Assembly (NCBI GenBank): GCA_019245755.1
Contig: JAFARC010000037.1
Location: forward strand, 1-34,207
Source of the DNA: Mycobacteriaceae bacterium
Lineage (GTDB): Bacteria; Actinomycetota; Actinomycetes; Mycobacteriales; Mycobacteriaceae
Direction of reading: 5' to 3'
Length of the DNA: 34,207 bases
Position 1 is the first letter of the stretch. Every line of letters starts with the position of its first letter. Positions 1 through 7,519 of this stretch are shown piece by piece. Made by a program: the position numbers and the translations under genes. The notes below the pieces were generated by a model. It had not been told where the DNA came from. It worked only from the letters and a program-made list of their open reading frames with translations, and did no database searches.

Positions 1-541
1 CCTCGGCGATGGGCTTGCGCCGGAAGGCGTTGGGGTTCAGCGCCCCGTTGCGCAAGTTCTTCGCCGCCACCTTGGCCAGGGTCTCGCGCGAGATGGCGTG
101 CTCGTGCAGGTAGCGGTTGGCCTTCATCCCGAAGAACTTGGTCGTGACGAATTGGCCGTTCTGGGCGTACCACTGCGGCAGCGCCAGCTTGGCCGGGTCG
201 TCGGTGAACGCCCCGCGCGGGTGCTTGTCCATGCCGACGGCGATCCCGATGTCGTAGTCGCCCAGCCGGATGGTGTCGGCGCACGCCTTGGTCGCGCTGG
301 CCGCGGTGGCGCAGGCGTTGAACACGTCGGTGAACGGGATCCCGGTCAACCCGACGAGCCGTGTCACGGCGTCGGGATTGGACACCTCATAGCTGCCGCC
401 GACACCGAACTCGATGTCCTTCCAGTCCAGCCCGGCATCGGCCAGCGCGGCCTGGATCGCGTCCGCGCCCATCTCCATCGCCGATTTGTCGAACCGGCCG
501 AACGGGTGCAGGCCCACTCCGATGATCGCGACGTCGTTCAT
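1..541 (-). CDS. Thiolase-like lipid-transfer protein, N-terminal part (cut by window edge)
   Basis: About 180 residues are visible, starting MNDVAIIGVGLHPFGRF, and the gene runs off the left edge. The catalytic nucleophile cysteine of the thiolase fold lies in NACATAASATKACAD (about residues 91-105). The start fits an AAAGGA/GGAG purine run just upstream. The sequence is of the SCP-x/Ltp type rather than a classical FadA thiolase. It lies 85 bases downstream of a DUF35 gene on the same strand. In steroid side-chain degradation such a pair (Ltp2 with the DUF35 part of ChsH2) acts as a retro-aldolase releasing a short acyl-CoA. A similar role is inferred here. Family is confident, substrate unknown. 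Confidence 0.88.
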   Translation of the reverse strand, partial: MNDVAIIGVGLHPFGRFDKSAMEMGADAIQAALADAGLDWKDIEFGVGGSYEVSNPDAVTRLVGLTGIPFTDVFNACATAASATKACADTIRLGDYDIGIAVGMDKHPRGAFTDDPAKLALPQWYAQNGQFVTTKFFGMKANRYLHEHAISRETLAKVAAKNLRNGALNPNAFRRKPIAE

Positions 542-626
542 CTCCGGAATTCCTTTCTCCGCCAAACCCAGTCTCCGCCGAACCCGGACGCCGCCGGCCC
601 GGGCCAACCCCGGCGCGCACGACCCG

Positions 627-1043
627 TCAGACCGGCCGGAACGCGAAAGTCACGATCTCGTTGCCCTCGTCGTCGGTCGTGAACGGCACCATGGTGAGCT
701 CGACCGGCATGCCGAACGCAAGCTTGGCCGGATCGTTTTCGGTGAGCCGGCCCTCGACCCGTACCACATCCTCGAGCTGGATCAATCCGACCCCGAACGG
801 GATGAACGTCTTGGGCGTTTCCCGGCCGGCATACGGAGGTCCGGGCATGAAGCCCTGCGTCGTCCAGGTCACCAGGGTCCCGCGCCGGGGCAACAGCAAT
901 TCCGACATGTCTGCGCCGCTGCACTTCGGGCAGCGCTGCTGCCGGGGAAACGTGGTCGCGCCGCAGGCGCCGCAGCGGCTGCCGATCAGCTGCGGGTGCG
1001 CATCCGGCCACGTCGAGATGTCCGGCGCGAGGGCTTTCTGCAT
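627..1043 (-). CDS. DUF35 zinc-ribbon/OB-fold protein (thiolase partner)
   Basis: A 138-residue protein starting MQKALAPDISTWPDAHPQ. A rubredoxin-like zinc ribbon is visible as CGACGATTFPRQQRCPKC (about residues 25-42), followed by an OB-fold domain (LVTWTTQG, VGLIQLED, VRVEGRL) ending FAFRPV. Proteins of this size bind Ltp-type thiolases and open their active site to bulky CoA esters. The ATG at 1043 was preferred over a longer reading because GGGAGG/GGAGG lies just upstream. It would be translated before the thiolase-like gene at 1-541, so the two are read as one unit. Domain call is confident. The partnership is inferred from adjacency and known Ltp2-ChsH2 pairs. Confidence 0.88.
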   Translation of the reverse strand: MQKALAPDISTWPDAHPQLIGSRCGACGATTFPRQQRCPKCSGADMSELLLPRRGTLVTWTTQGFMPGPPYAGRETPKTFIPFGVGLIQLEDVVRVEGRLTENDPAKLAFGMPVELTMVPFTTDDEGNEIVTFAFRPV

Positions 1044-1066
1044 CGAACGACCTCCGACCTCCCGAG

Positions 1067-1094
1067 AAGATAATGCACTAACGGAACAGTACAA
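1067..1094 (-). promoter_or_regulatory. Putative promoter of the DUF35-thiolase unit
   Basis: Read on the minus strand, TTGTAC and TATCTT are separated by 16 bases and end about 23 bases before the DUF35 start codon. Both hexamers resemble the housekeeping sigma consensus. The AT-rich box AATAACGTTACT (1093-1104) abuts the -35 hexamer, overlaps the MeaB stop codon, and may be an operator. Sequence pattern only. Confidence 0.4.
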
Positions 1095-1099
1095 TAACG

Positions 1100-1993
1100 T
1101 TACTCAAAAACGGTAATCGCATTCTCCCCACACCGGCCGAGCAGTAATTCCGCGGCGGTGTAAGCGTCGTGGCCGCCCTCGGCGACGGACACCGCCAGTT
1201 GCTCGAGATCGGCATGGCTTCGCAGCCGGGTCTGCGCCAGCGACAGAATCTGGGCCCGCGCACGAGCGATCCGCCGAGCCCGGGTGTCGGCCCGATGATG
1301 CGCGTCGATTGCGTCGATCAGCTCGCTCAGCCCCTCGCCGCGGGCAGCGACCAAGGTGAGGATCGGGGCCTGGGTCTCGGCCCGCAGGTCGCGCACGGTC
1401 CCCTCGGCGCCGTCCCGGTCGGCCTTGTTGACCACCACGATGTCGGCGACTTCGAGCAACCCCGCTTTGGCGGCCTGCACTTCGTCGCCCGCACCGGGGT
1501 TGAGGATCACCACGGTCGGGTCGGCCAGCGCGGCGACCTCGATCTCGGACTGCCCCACCCCGACGGTTTCCAGCAGCACCACGTCGTAGCCGAGTTCGGC
1601 GAGCACCCGAATGGCCGCGGGCACGGCGGCGGCCAGCCCACCGAGATGCCCTCGCGACGCCACCGAGCGAATGAGCACACCGGGATCGTTGATGTGTGCC
1701 GCCATCCGGATCCGGTCGCCGAGGATGGCCCCGCCGCTGTACGGCGACGAGGGGTCGACGGCCAGCACCGCCACCCGCAGGTTCCGCTCGCGATATATCG
1801 CGACCAGCGCCGCGATCGTCGTCGACTTGCCGGCACCGGGGGGTCCGGTGATGCCGAGCACCCGGGCGGTGGCTCGGCCCAGCGCCGCCAGCACCTCGTC
1901 GCGTCGCGCACCCTCGACGAGGCTCAGCAGCCGGCCGGCGGCCCGGGTGGATCCGTCTCGCGCCGATGCGATGAGCTCGTCGATATCGCGCAT
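1100..1993 (-). CDS. meaB: MeaB/ArgK-type GTPase, chaperone of a B12-dependent acyl-CoA mutase
   Basis: A 297-residue G3E-family P-loop GTPase. Walker A is GPPGAGKS (residues 50-57). VDPSSPYSGGAILGDRIRM, ETVGVGQSE and NKAD follow in the order of MeaB/MMAA proteins. These proteins load and protect adenosylcobalamin in methylmalonyl-CoA, isobutyryl-CoA or 2-hydroxyisobutyryl-CoA mutases. The gene begins 9 bases after the stop of the upstream thiolase, so the two are probably co-transcribed. The natural client is the two-subunit mutase about 10 kb away (12021-14021), not a neighbour in the same operon. The protein is a little short at the N-terminus compared with usual MeaB (about 320-330 residues) but all GTPase motifs are present. 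Confidence 0.9.
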   Translation of the reverse strand: MRDIDELIASARDGSTRAAGRLLSLVEGARRDEVLAALGRATARVLGITGPPGAGKSTTIAALVAIYRERNLRVAVLAVDPSSPYSGGAILGDRIRMAAHINDPGVLIRSVASRGHLGGLAAAVPAAIRVLAELGYDVVLLETVGVGQSEIEVAALADPTVVILNPGAGDEVQAAKAGLLEVADIVVVNKADRDGAEGTVRDLRAETQAPILTLVAARGEGLSELIDAIDAHHRADTRARRIARARAQILSLAQTRLRSHADLEQLAVSVAEGGHDAYTAAELLLGRCGENAITVFE

Positions 1994-2002
1994 CGAAAAC
2001 GC

Positions 2003-3142
2003 TCAGCCAGCGCCGACCTCGATGACCGTGGCCGAACCCATGCCGCCGCCGGCGCACATCGCCGCCACACCGACTCCGCCGCCGCGCCGGCGTAGTTCGT
2101 GCACGAGCGTCACGAGCATGCGGGCGCCGGTGGCAGCCACCGGGTGGCCGAGCGAGCAGCCGCTTCCGCTCACGTTGACCCGGTCCGGATCGATGTCGAG
2201 CATTTTGACGGTGGCCACGCACATCGACGCGAAGGCCTCGTTGATCTCGAACAGGTCGACCTCGGAAAGCGAGATACCGGCGCGCTTGAGCGCCTTGGGT
2301 ATCGCATCGACGGGCGCCAGCCCGGTGATCGCGGGATCGACCCCGACCGAGGCCCACGCGCGCACAGTGGCCAGCGCCGGCAGACCCAACTCGTCGCTCG
2401 CGACCACGAGCACCGCCGCGCCGTCGTTGGCACCGCTGGCGTTGCCCGCGGTGACGGAGAATCCCTCGATCTCCGGATGCAGCGGTTTGAGCGCGGCGAG
2501 CTTGTCCATGCTGGTGTCGCGGCGTGGATGCTCGTCGACGGAAAACAGCCCGTGCGGGGTCTCGATCGCGACGATCTCCTCCTTGAATCGCCCCTCGTCG
2601 ATGGCCTGAACCGCCTTGCGGTGTGAGCCCAGCGCCCACGCGTCCATCTCCTCGCGGCTGACGCCGGCCTTGACCGCCGCGTTCCACCCGACGGTGATCG
2701 ACATGTCCATGTTCGGCGCCTCGGGCCGGTCGGGATGCGTGGGCGGGAACCAGTCCATCCACTGGCCGCCGACCAGCTTGCGTGGCCGGGGCGAGGTCGA
2801 CGCGGAGTTCACCCCGCCGGCGATGACGAGCTGGTCCATGCCCGCGCGCACACTCGCCGCCGCACCCTGCACCGCGGCCAGGCCGGCGGCGCAATGCCGA
2901 TTCTGCGCCAGCCCCGGCACGGTCGGCAGGCCCGCGGTCAAGGCGGCGTGGCGGGCCACCACACCGCCGCCGTAGAGGCCCTCGCCCAGGATCACGTCGT
3001 CGACCGGCGCCGATTCCAGGCCGGCGACAGCCTCCCCCACCACGTGCTCGGCAAGCTGGTATGCGTCGGTGTCGCGCAGCGTTCCCTTGAACGCCGTGCC
3101 GATGGGTGTGCGCAGCGCGGACACGATGACGGCTTCGGGCAT
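2003..3142 (-). CDS. Acetyl-CoA acetyltransferase (thiolase)
   Basis: A 379-residue classical thiolase starting MPEAVIVSALRTPIGTAFKG. The three catalytic signatures are present: nucleophile Cys84 in NRHCAAGLAA, His333 in GHPVAATG, and Cys363 in CAGGGMGSA near the C-terminus. It should cleave 3-oxoacyl-CoA to acetyl-CoA and a shortened acyl-CoA, or act in reverse. The start follows GGGAGA. It is the first gene of a unit with the MeaB-type GTPase and is divergent from an SDR dehydrogenase across a 91-base gap carrying a perfect palindrome. The divergent pair would supply the last two steps of a beta-oxidation cycle. Confidence 0.92.
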   Translation of the reverse strand: MPEAVIVSALRTPIGTAFKGTLRDTDAYQLAEHVVGEAVAGLESAPVDDVILGEGLYGGGVVARHAALTAGLPTVPGLAQNRHCAAGLAAVQGAAASVRAGMDQLVIAGGVNSASTSPRPRKLVGGQWMDWFPPTHPDRPEAPNMDMSITVGWNAAVKAGVSREEMDAWALGSHRKAVQAIDEGRFKEEIVAIETPHGLFSVDEHPRRDTSMDKLAALKPLHPEIEGFSVTAGNASGANDGAAVLVVASDELGLPALATVRAWASVGVDPAITGLAPVDAIPKALKRAGISLSEVDLFEINEAFASMCVATVKMLDIDPDRVNVSGSGCSLGHPVAATGARMLVTLVHELRRRGGGVGVAAMCAGGGMGSATVIEVGAG

Positions 3143-3170
3143 AGGTCTTCTCCCAATTTTCATCCGGCGT

Positions 3171-3185
3171 GAGAATGCTATTCTC
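3171..3185. promoter_or_regulatory. Palindromic operator candidate GAGAAT-GCT-ATTCTC
   Basis: A perfect inverted repeat with 6-base arms and a 3-base centre, in the gap between the divergent thiolase and SDR genes. It covers a TATTCT -10-like hexamer on the plus strand (3179-3184). A second inverted repeat, CTCTC-N5-GAGAG, follows at 3183-3197. The outer pattern GAGAA-N5-TTCTC recurs at 8950-8964 in another divergent promoter. A dimeric repressor of the TetR or GntR kind is a likely reader. This is inference. Confidence 0.55.
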
Positions 3186-3233
3186 TCAGTCCGAGAGTAC
3201 GCGTTGCAAGAAGGGGACAAGAAGGGGAACCAC

Positions 3234-3995
3234 ATGCAGATCACCGGCAGCTCCGCGTTGGTCGTCGGCGGTGCGGGGGGCTTGGGCGAGGCCACGGTCC
3301 GTCGCCTGCACGGTGCGGGCGCGAAGGTGGTTGTCGCCGACCTCGCCGACGAGAAGGGCGACGCGCTCGAAAAGGAGTTGGGTGTCCGCTACGTCCGGAC
3401 CGACGCCACCAGCACCGAGGACGTCAACGCCGCGATTGCGGAGGCCCAAGGCCTTGGCCCGCTGCGGATCTCGGTGGACACCCACGGCGGCCCGGCCAGC
3501 GGTGGGCGACTCGTCGGCAAGGACGGCTCGCCGCTGGACCTCGACGGCTTCAAGAAGACCATCGACTTCTACCTCACGGCGGTGTTCAACGTGATGCGGC
3601 TGTCCGCCGCTGCGATCGCGCGCCACGAACCCGTCGACGGCGCGCGCGGCGTGATCGTCAACACCGCGTCGATCGCCGCGTTCGAGGGCCAGATCGGGCA
3701 GCTACCGTACTCGGCCGCGAAGGGCGGCGTGGTGGGCATGACGCTGGTCGCCGCGCGTGACCTCGCACCGCTGGGTATCCGCGTCGTGACCATCGCGCCG
3801 GGCACGTTTTTAACACCGGCGTACGGCCAGGCAGGTGATCAGCTCGAGGCCTATTGGGGACCGCAGATCCCGTACCCCAAGCGGATGGGCCGGCCGGCCG
3901 AGTACGCGACGATGGTCACCAGCATCGTTGAAAACGATTACCTTAACGGGGAAGTCATCCGCCTCGACGGAGCTCTGCGGTTTCCCCCGAAATGA
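3234..3995 (+). CDS. SDR dehydrogenase, 3-hydroxyacyl-CoA dehydrogenase type (HSD10-like)
   Basis: A 253-residue short-chain dehydrogenase starting [20 protein letters not shown]. The cofactor loop is GGAGGLG (12-18), and the catalytic residues are Ser146 (NTASIAAF) and YSAAK (Tyr159, Lys163). The pattern, including GTFLTP after the active site and the C-terminal [17 protein letters not shown], is that of type II (HSD10-like) 3-hydroxyacyl-CoA dehydrogenases, which oxidise branched-chain or steroid-derived hydroxyacyl-CoAs with NAD+. The ATG at 3234 follows AAGGGG at good distance, so a longer upstream reading is rejected. It overlaps the next SDR gene by ATGA. Opposite it lies the thiolase, the next step of beta-oxidation. 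Confidence 0.9.
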   Translation: MQITGSSALVVGGAGGLGEATVRRLHGAGAKVVVADLADEKGDALEKELGVRYVRTDATSTEDVNAAIAEAQGLGPLRISVDTHGGPASGGRLVGKDGSPLDLDGFKKTIDFYLTAVFNVMRLSAAAIARHEPVDGARGVIVNTASIAAFEGQIGQLPYSAAKGGVVGMTLVAARDLAPLGIRVVTIAPGTFLTPAYGQAGDQLEAYWGPQIPYPKRMGRPAEYATMVTSIVENDYLNGEVIRLDGALRFPPK

Positions 3996-4750
3996 CCGGT
4001 GCGCTCGCGGGCAAGGTGGCCTTCGTGGCGGGGGCCAGCCGCGGGATCGGCGCGACGGTGGCCGCCGCGCTCGCCCTGCAAGGCGCGGCGGTGGCAGTGG
4101 CCGCGCGCTCCGAGCGGGCAGGCCGGCTGCCCGGCACGATTCACTCGGTCGCCGACGGCATCGTCGCGGCGGGCGGCCGCGCGCTGCCGGTGCCCTGCAA
4201 CGTCGCCGCCGAGGACTCGGTCCGCAACGCGGTCGCGGCCACGGTTGACGAGTTCGGCGGCATCGACATCCTGATCGCCAACGCCGGTGTGCTGTGGCTG
4301 GATTCGATCGAGTCGACCCCGTTGAAGCGCTGGCAGCTGTGCCTGGACGTCAACCTGACCGGGGTCTTCCTGGTCACGAAAGCGGTGATTCCGCACGTGC
4401 GGGCACGCGGCGGCGGCTCGCTCGTCGCGGTGACCACCACCGGGGTGGGCATGCTCGACAAGGGCGCCAACGCCTACTGGGTGTCCAAGGCGGCCGTGGA
4501 ACGGCTCTACCTGGGGCTGGCTGCCGACCTGAAACCCGACAACATCGCGGTCAACTGCCTGAGCCCGTCGCGTGTCGTGCGCACCGAGGGCTGGTTGGCC
4601 GGCGGCGGTGGTGTCGAGATCCCGCCGGAAATGGTCGAGCCGCCGGCGGCGATGGCCGCGGCCGCCGTGCTGCTGGCCACCCAGGACGCCACCGGCATCA
4701 CCGCAACGGTGCAGCGTTCGGAATCGCTGGTCGCACACCAGCCCCGCTGA
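3992..4750 (+). CDS. SDR family oxidoreductase, HSDL2-like
   Basis: A 252-residue short-chain dehydrogenase. GASRGIG (14-20) binds the nucleotide, NAG is at 97-99, and the active site is Tyr162-W-V-S-Lys166. The insertion RLPGTIHSVADGIVAAGG after strand 2 is typical of the hydroxysteroid dehydrogenase-like 2 (HSDL2) group, as in the broken gene at 14102-14885. It overlaps the previous SDR by four bases (ATGA) and is probably translationally coupled to it. It ends 23 bases before the convergent crotonase gene. The substrate cannot be read from sequence. A hydroxyacyl-CoA or a keto intermediate of the same pathway is likely. Confidence 0.87.
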   Translation: MTGALAGKVAFVAGASRGIGATVAAALALQGAAVAVAARSERAGRLPGTIHSVADGIVAAGGRALPVPCNVAAEDSVRNAVAATVDEFGGIDILIANAGVLWLDSIESTPLKRWQLCLDVNLTGVFLVTKAVIPHVRARGGGSLVAVTTTGVGMLDKGANAYWVSKAAVERLYLGLAADLKPDNIAVNCLSPSRVVRTEGWLAGGGGVEIPPEMVEPPAAMAAAAVLLATQDATGITATVQRSESLVAHQPR

Positions 4751-4773
4751 CGCCGAACTTTTCCTGCGGGAGT

Positions 4774-5538
4774 TCAACCTCGACGCGACAGCCCCGCGAC
4801 GATCGCGCGGAAGTCTTCCGTCTGAAACGACTGGTCCTCCGCGGTGTTGGCGTAGTCCAGCGTGGCGAGCACCGCCCGCTCCAAATGGATGTTCAACAGC
4901 CGCTTGGTGCTCTCCACCGCCTGCCGCGGCAGCTCGACGATCCGCTTGGCGCATGCCAGTGCCTCGGCCAGCGGGTCGGCGACGACGTGGTTGGCCAAGC
5001 CGATTTCCGCGGCCCGCTGGGCGCAGATGCGCGCTCCGGTCAGCGCGTACTCCTTGGCCCACAGCAGGCTGGTGTGCAGCGGCCAGGTCAGCGGGCCGCC
5101 GTCGGCGGCGACCAGCCCGACCTGCACGTGCGGGTCGGCGAGGTAGGCGGTCTCGGCCATGTAGACGATGTCGGAAAGCGCGACCAGGCTGCAGCCGAGC
5201 CCGACCGCCGGCCCGTTGACCGCCGCGATCACCGGAATCCGGCAACGCGCCATGCCCAGCACGATCTCGCGGCCGTGCAGGATGGTCTTGGCGCGCAGCT
5301 CGGCGTCGCGGCCCAGCTCCGCCAGGTAGCCGAAATCCCCGCCGGCACAGAACGCCCTGCCGCGGCCGGTGATCACTGCCGCCCGGGCACCGCGATCCTC
5401 GGCGAGGCGCGGCCACAGCCAGGCCAGCCCACAGTGCAGCGCGTCGTCGACGGCGTTGAGCGCGTCCGGGCGGTTCAGCGTGATGATGCGCACATCGCCG
5501 TCGGCCTGCACGTCGATTTCGGCTGGCATGTCGTACAT
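4774..5538 (-). CDS. Crotonase-fold protein (enoyl-CoA hydratase family) lacking both catalytic glutamates
   Basis: A 254-residue crotonase-superfamily protein. The first oxyanion-hole loop is AFCAGGDF (62-69) and the second is NGPAVGLGCS. The two glutamates used for water addition in classical hydratases (GGGCE and PE) correspond here to Ser117 (GLGCS) and His137 (DPH), so simple hydration is doubtful. Isomerase, hydrolase, C-C lyase or other CoA-ester chemistry is possible. It is last in a minus-strand operon: its ATG lies directly after the stop of the acyl-CoA dehydrogenase gene, with GGGAG upstream. A second ATG three codons in (5529) is an alternative start. Confidence 0.87.
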   Translation of the reverse strand: MYDMPAEIDVQADGDVRIITLNRPDALNAVDDALHCGLAWLWPRLAEDRGARAAVITGRGRAFCAGGDFGYLAELGRDAELRAKTILHGREIVLGMARCRIPVIAAVNGPAVGLGCSLVALSDIVYMAETAYLADPHVQVGLVAADGGPLTWPLHTSLLWAKEYALTGARICAQRAAEIGLANHVVADPLAEALACAKRIVELPRQAVESTKRLLNIHLERAVLATLDYANTAEDQSFQTEDFRAIVAGLSRRG

Positions 5539-6627
5539 TCAGGCTCCCAATCCCAGGATTCGCGAAGCGATGATGTTCTTCTGAATCTGTGATGTCCCGC
5601 CCATCACACTCTGGGCGCGGCTGTACAGGTAGGCGCTGAGCAGCTCGGGGTCCTCAACGCCGCCGACCGCGAGCGCGGCGTGCCCGACGGACTGTTCCAC
5701 CCACGTCATCAGCAATTTGTCCAGGGACCCCTCCGGCCCGTGTCTGACGCCGTCTAGCTGTTCGGAAAGCCGCCGACGCACGTGCAGCCGCAGCATCTCG
5801 CTCTGCACCGCGGCCCAGGCCAGTTCCTCGGGCACCTCACCGCCGACGCGAGCCGCCAACTGCCGCACCAGCTTTCCATACCTGGCCGAATAGCCCAGCG
5901 TGGAGGGTTCGCGTTCGTGGCCGACCACCGTCATCGCCAGCGCCCAGCCTTCCCCCGGCGCGCCGACCATCTGATCGGCGGGCACCGTCGCGCCGTCGAA
6001 GAGCACCTGACCGAACTCGGTGGTGACGCCGTTGATCATGCGCAGCGCACGCTGCTCGACGCCGGGTTGCTTCATCGACACCACGAACGCCGAAATCCCT
6101 TTGTGCCGGGGCGCATCCGGGTCCGTGCGGGCCAGCAGCAGGCACCAGTCGGCGACGTCGGAGTAGCTGGTCCAGATCTTGTGCCCGTTGATGACATAGC
6201 CGTCGCCTGCCCGCGTGGCGGTGGTGTGCAGCGAGGCCAGATCCGATCCCGCCTCCGGTTCGGAAAACCCCTGGCACCAGCGTTGGCTGCCGTTGATCAT
6301 CCCGGGCAGGAACCGTTGCTGCAGTTCCCTGCTGCCGTGCCGGCCCAGGCCCACCACCAGATAGCCCAGGCTGGGCCGCGGCGGTGCGCCGGCGCGCGCC
6401 AGCTCCTCGTCCACGATCACGTCGAACACCGGTGGCAGGTCATGCCCGCCGTACTCGCGCGGCCACGACAGCCCGAAAAACCCGGCCTCGTACAACGCCC
6501 GGTGCCACTCGCCTTGCCGGGCCCAGTAGTCGTCGCCGGACGTCGCGAACTCCGCCGCCCGCTGGGCAAGCCAGGCCGCAAGCCGCTCCCGGAACGCCGC
6601 CTCGTCGACCGAATCACGAAAGTCCAA
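5539..6627 (-). CDS. Acyl-CoA dehydrogenase, large-type subunit
   Basis: A 362-residue FAD-dependent acyl-CoA dehydrogenase. N-terminal helical domain, the FAD/substrate signature CQGFSEPEAGSDL (118-130), middle domain INGHKIWTS, and C-terminal helices ending VMGGTSQIQKNIIASRILG. The glutamate found in the YEGT motif of medium-chain enzymes is Gly here (MGGT), as in the actinobacterial enzymes that work as alpha2beta2 heteromers on steroid CoA esters. A base elsewhere, for example in GHEREPS, may serve. It overlaps the next-upstream dehydrogenase by 14 bases and directly abuts the crotonase start. Tight coupling supports a heteromeric enzyme. Confidence 0.91.
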   Translation of the reverse strand: MDFRDSVDEAAFRERLAAWLAQRAAEFATSGDDYWARQGEWHRALYEAGFFGLSWPREYGGHDLPPVFDVIVDEELARAGAPPRPSLGYLVVGLGRHGSRELQQRFLPGMINGSQRWCQGFSEPEAGSDLASLHTTATRAGDGYVINGHKIWTSYSDVADWCLLLARTDPDAPRHKGISAFVVSMKQPGVEQRALRMINGVTTEFGQVLFDGATVPADQMVGAPGEGWALAMTVVGHEREPSTLGYSARYGKLVRQLAARVGGEVPEELAWAAVQSEMLRLHVRRRLSEQLDGVRHGPEGSLDKLLMTWVEQSVGHAALAVGGVEDPELLSAYLYSRAQSVMGGTSQIQKNIIASRILGLGA

Positions 6628-7519
6628 CGTTGACCTCCCTCAAACTCACCGGCCACAGCTGCGCCGACACCAGGCCTCGTCGCAGGAACACATGCGCCAG
6701 GCATTCCCAGGTGTTGCCGATCCCGCCGTGCACCTGGATCGCGATTTCGCACACCGTCCTGGCGGCCCGCGCGCAGTACACCTTGGCTAGTCGGGCGGCC
6801 TGGACCGCTTCGGCAGGCCCTAGCTCGTCGACCGCCCACGCGGCGTGCCGCGACACGCTCACCGACCCCTCGATCAGGGCTGCAGCTTCGGCCAGCAGGT
6901 GACCGACCGCCTGGTAGGACCCGATGGTCTTGCCGTACTGCCGGCGGACCTTCGCGTAGTCGCACGCCAAAGCGTGCGCGCCGCGGGCCGTTCCGACCAG
7001 GTCGGCGATCGTGACGACCAGCGCCAAAGCCTGCCAGCGCAAAGCGTCGTCCGGCCCTACGTCACCGACCGGCTCGGCCGGCTCGAGCACAACCGCGTTG
7101 CGCCGGGTCAAATCCGCCGAACCCACCGGCTCGCCCACCCGGCCCGCCGACACCTGGCCGTCCTGCACCTCAAAAGCCCGCTGACATCCCCGCGCATCAA
7201 TCGCGAGCCCGCCGACGGCGATCGTGCACCCCGCCGCCGGGACGCCCAGATTCCGGGCCAGGTCGTCGGCAAGGACCCGGCCTGCGAACCCGATGTCGAC
7301 CAGTCCGCGCCCGAATTCCTCGGCCACCAGCGCCACTTCCACCCCCGACGCGCCGTCGGATCGCAACGATCGCCAGCCGGTCACGTCGATTGCCTTCTCG
7401 AGCCGGTCTATCCGATTGTCATCGGAAAGGTCCAGAACCGAGCCGGGGCCAAGGTCGTCGGCCAGTTTCGCCGCCGCCTCCCGCAGTTGCCGCTGCTCAG
7501 CTGTCAGCCGGACATCCAT
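6614..7519 (-). CDS. Acyl-CoA dehydrogenase, small-type partner subunit
   Basis: A 301-residue acyl-CoA dehydrogenase starting MDVRLTAEQRQLREAA. It is shorter than the 380 residues usual for homotetrameric enzymes. It has the FAD-contact motif RRQYGKTIGSYQAVGH and a C-terminal VHGGIGNTWE segment in place of YEGT. The N-terminal half is divergent, as in FadE partner subunits of heterotetrameric steroid acyl-CoA dehydrogenases. The ATG at 7519 lies inside the 3' end of the ligase gene (23-base overlap), and the 3' end overlaps the other dehydrogenase by 14 bases. A longer upstream reading runs through the ligase and is rejected. Heteromer formation is inferred. Confidence 0.88.
   Translation of the reverse strand: MDVRLTAEQRQLREAAAKLADDLGPGSVLDLSDDNRIDRLEKAIDVTGWRSLRSDGASGVEVALVAEEFGRGLVDIGFAGRVLADDLARNLGVPAAGCTIAVGGLAIDARGCQRAFEVQDGQVSAGRVGEPVGSADLTRRNAVVLEPAEPVGDVGPDDALRWQALALVVTIADLVGTARGAHALACDYAKVRRQYGKTIGSYQAVGHLLAEAAALIEGSVSVSRHAAWAVDELGPAEAVQAARLAKVYCARAARTVCEIAIQVHGGIGNTWECLAHVFLRRGLVSAQLWPVSLREVNVGLS

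Noticed and set aside
1104..2894. Long minus-strand open frame (596 codons)
   Set aside because: It is very rich in Arg and Gly and lies across the thiolase and MeaB genes in a shifted frame. A GC-rich shadow.
4751..4773. Terminator between the convergent SDR and crotonase genes
   Set aside because: The 23-base gap has no convincing stem-loop with a T-run.
4294..5592. Plus-strand open frame of 432 codons over SDR and crotonase genes
   Set aside because: It crosses two convergent real genes in the wrong frame or strand, and its composition is non-protein-like.
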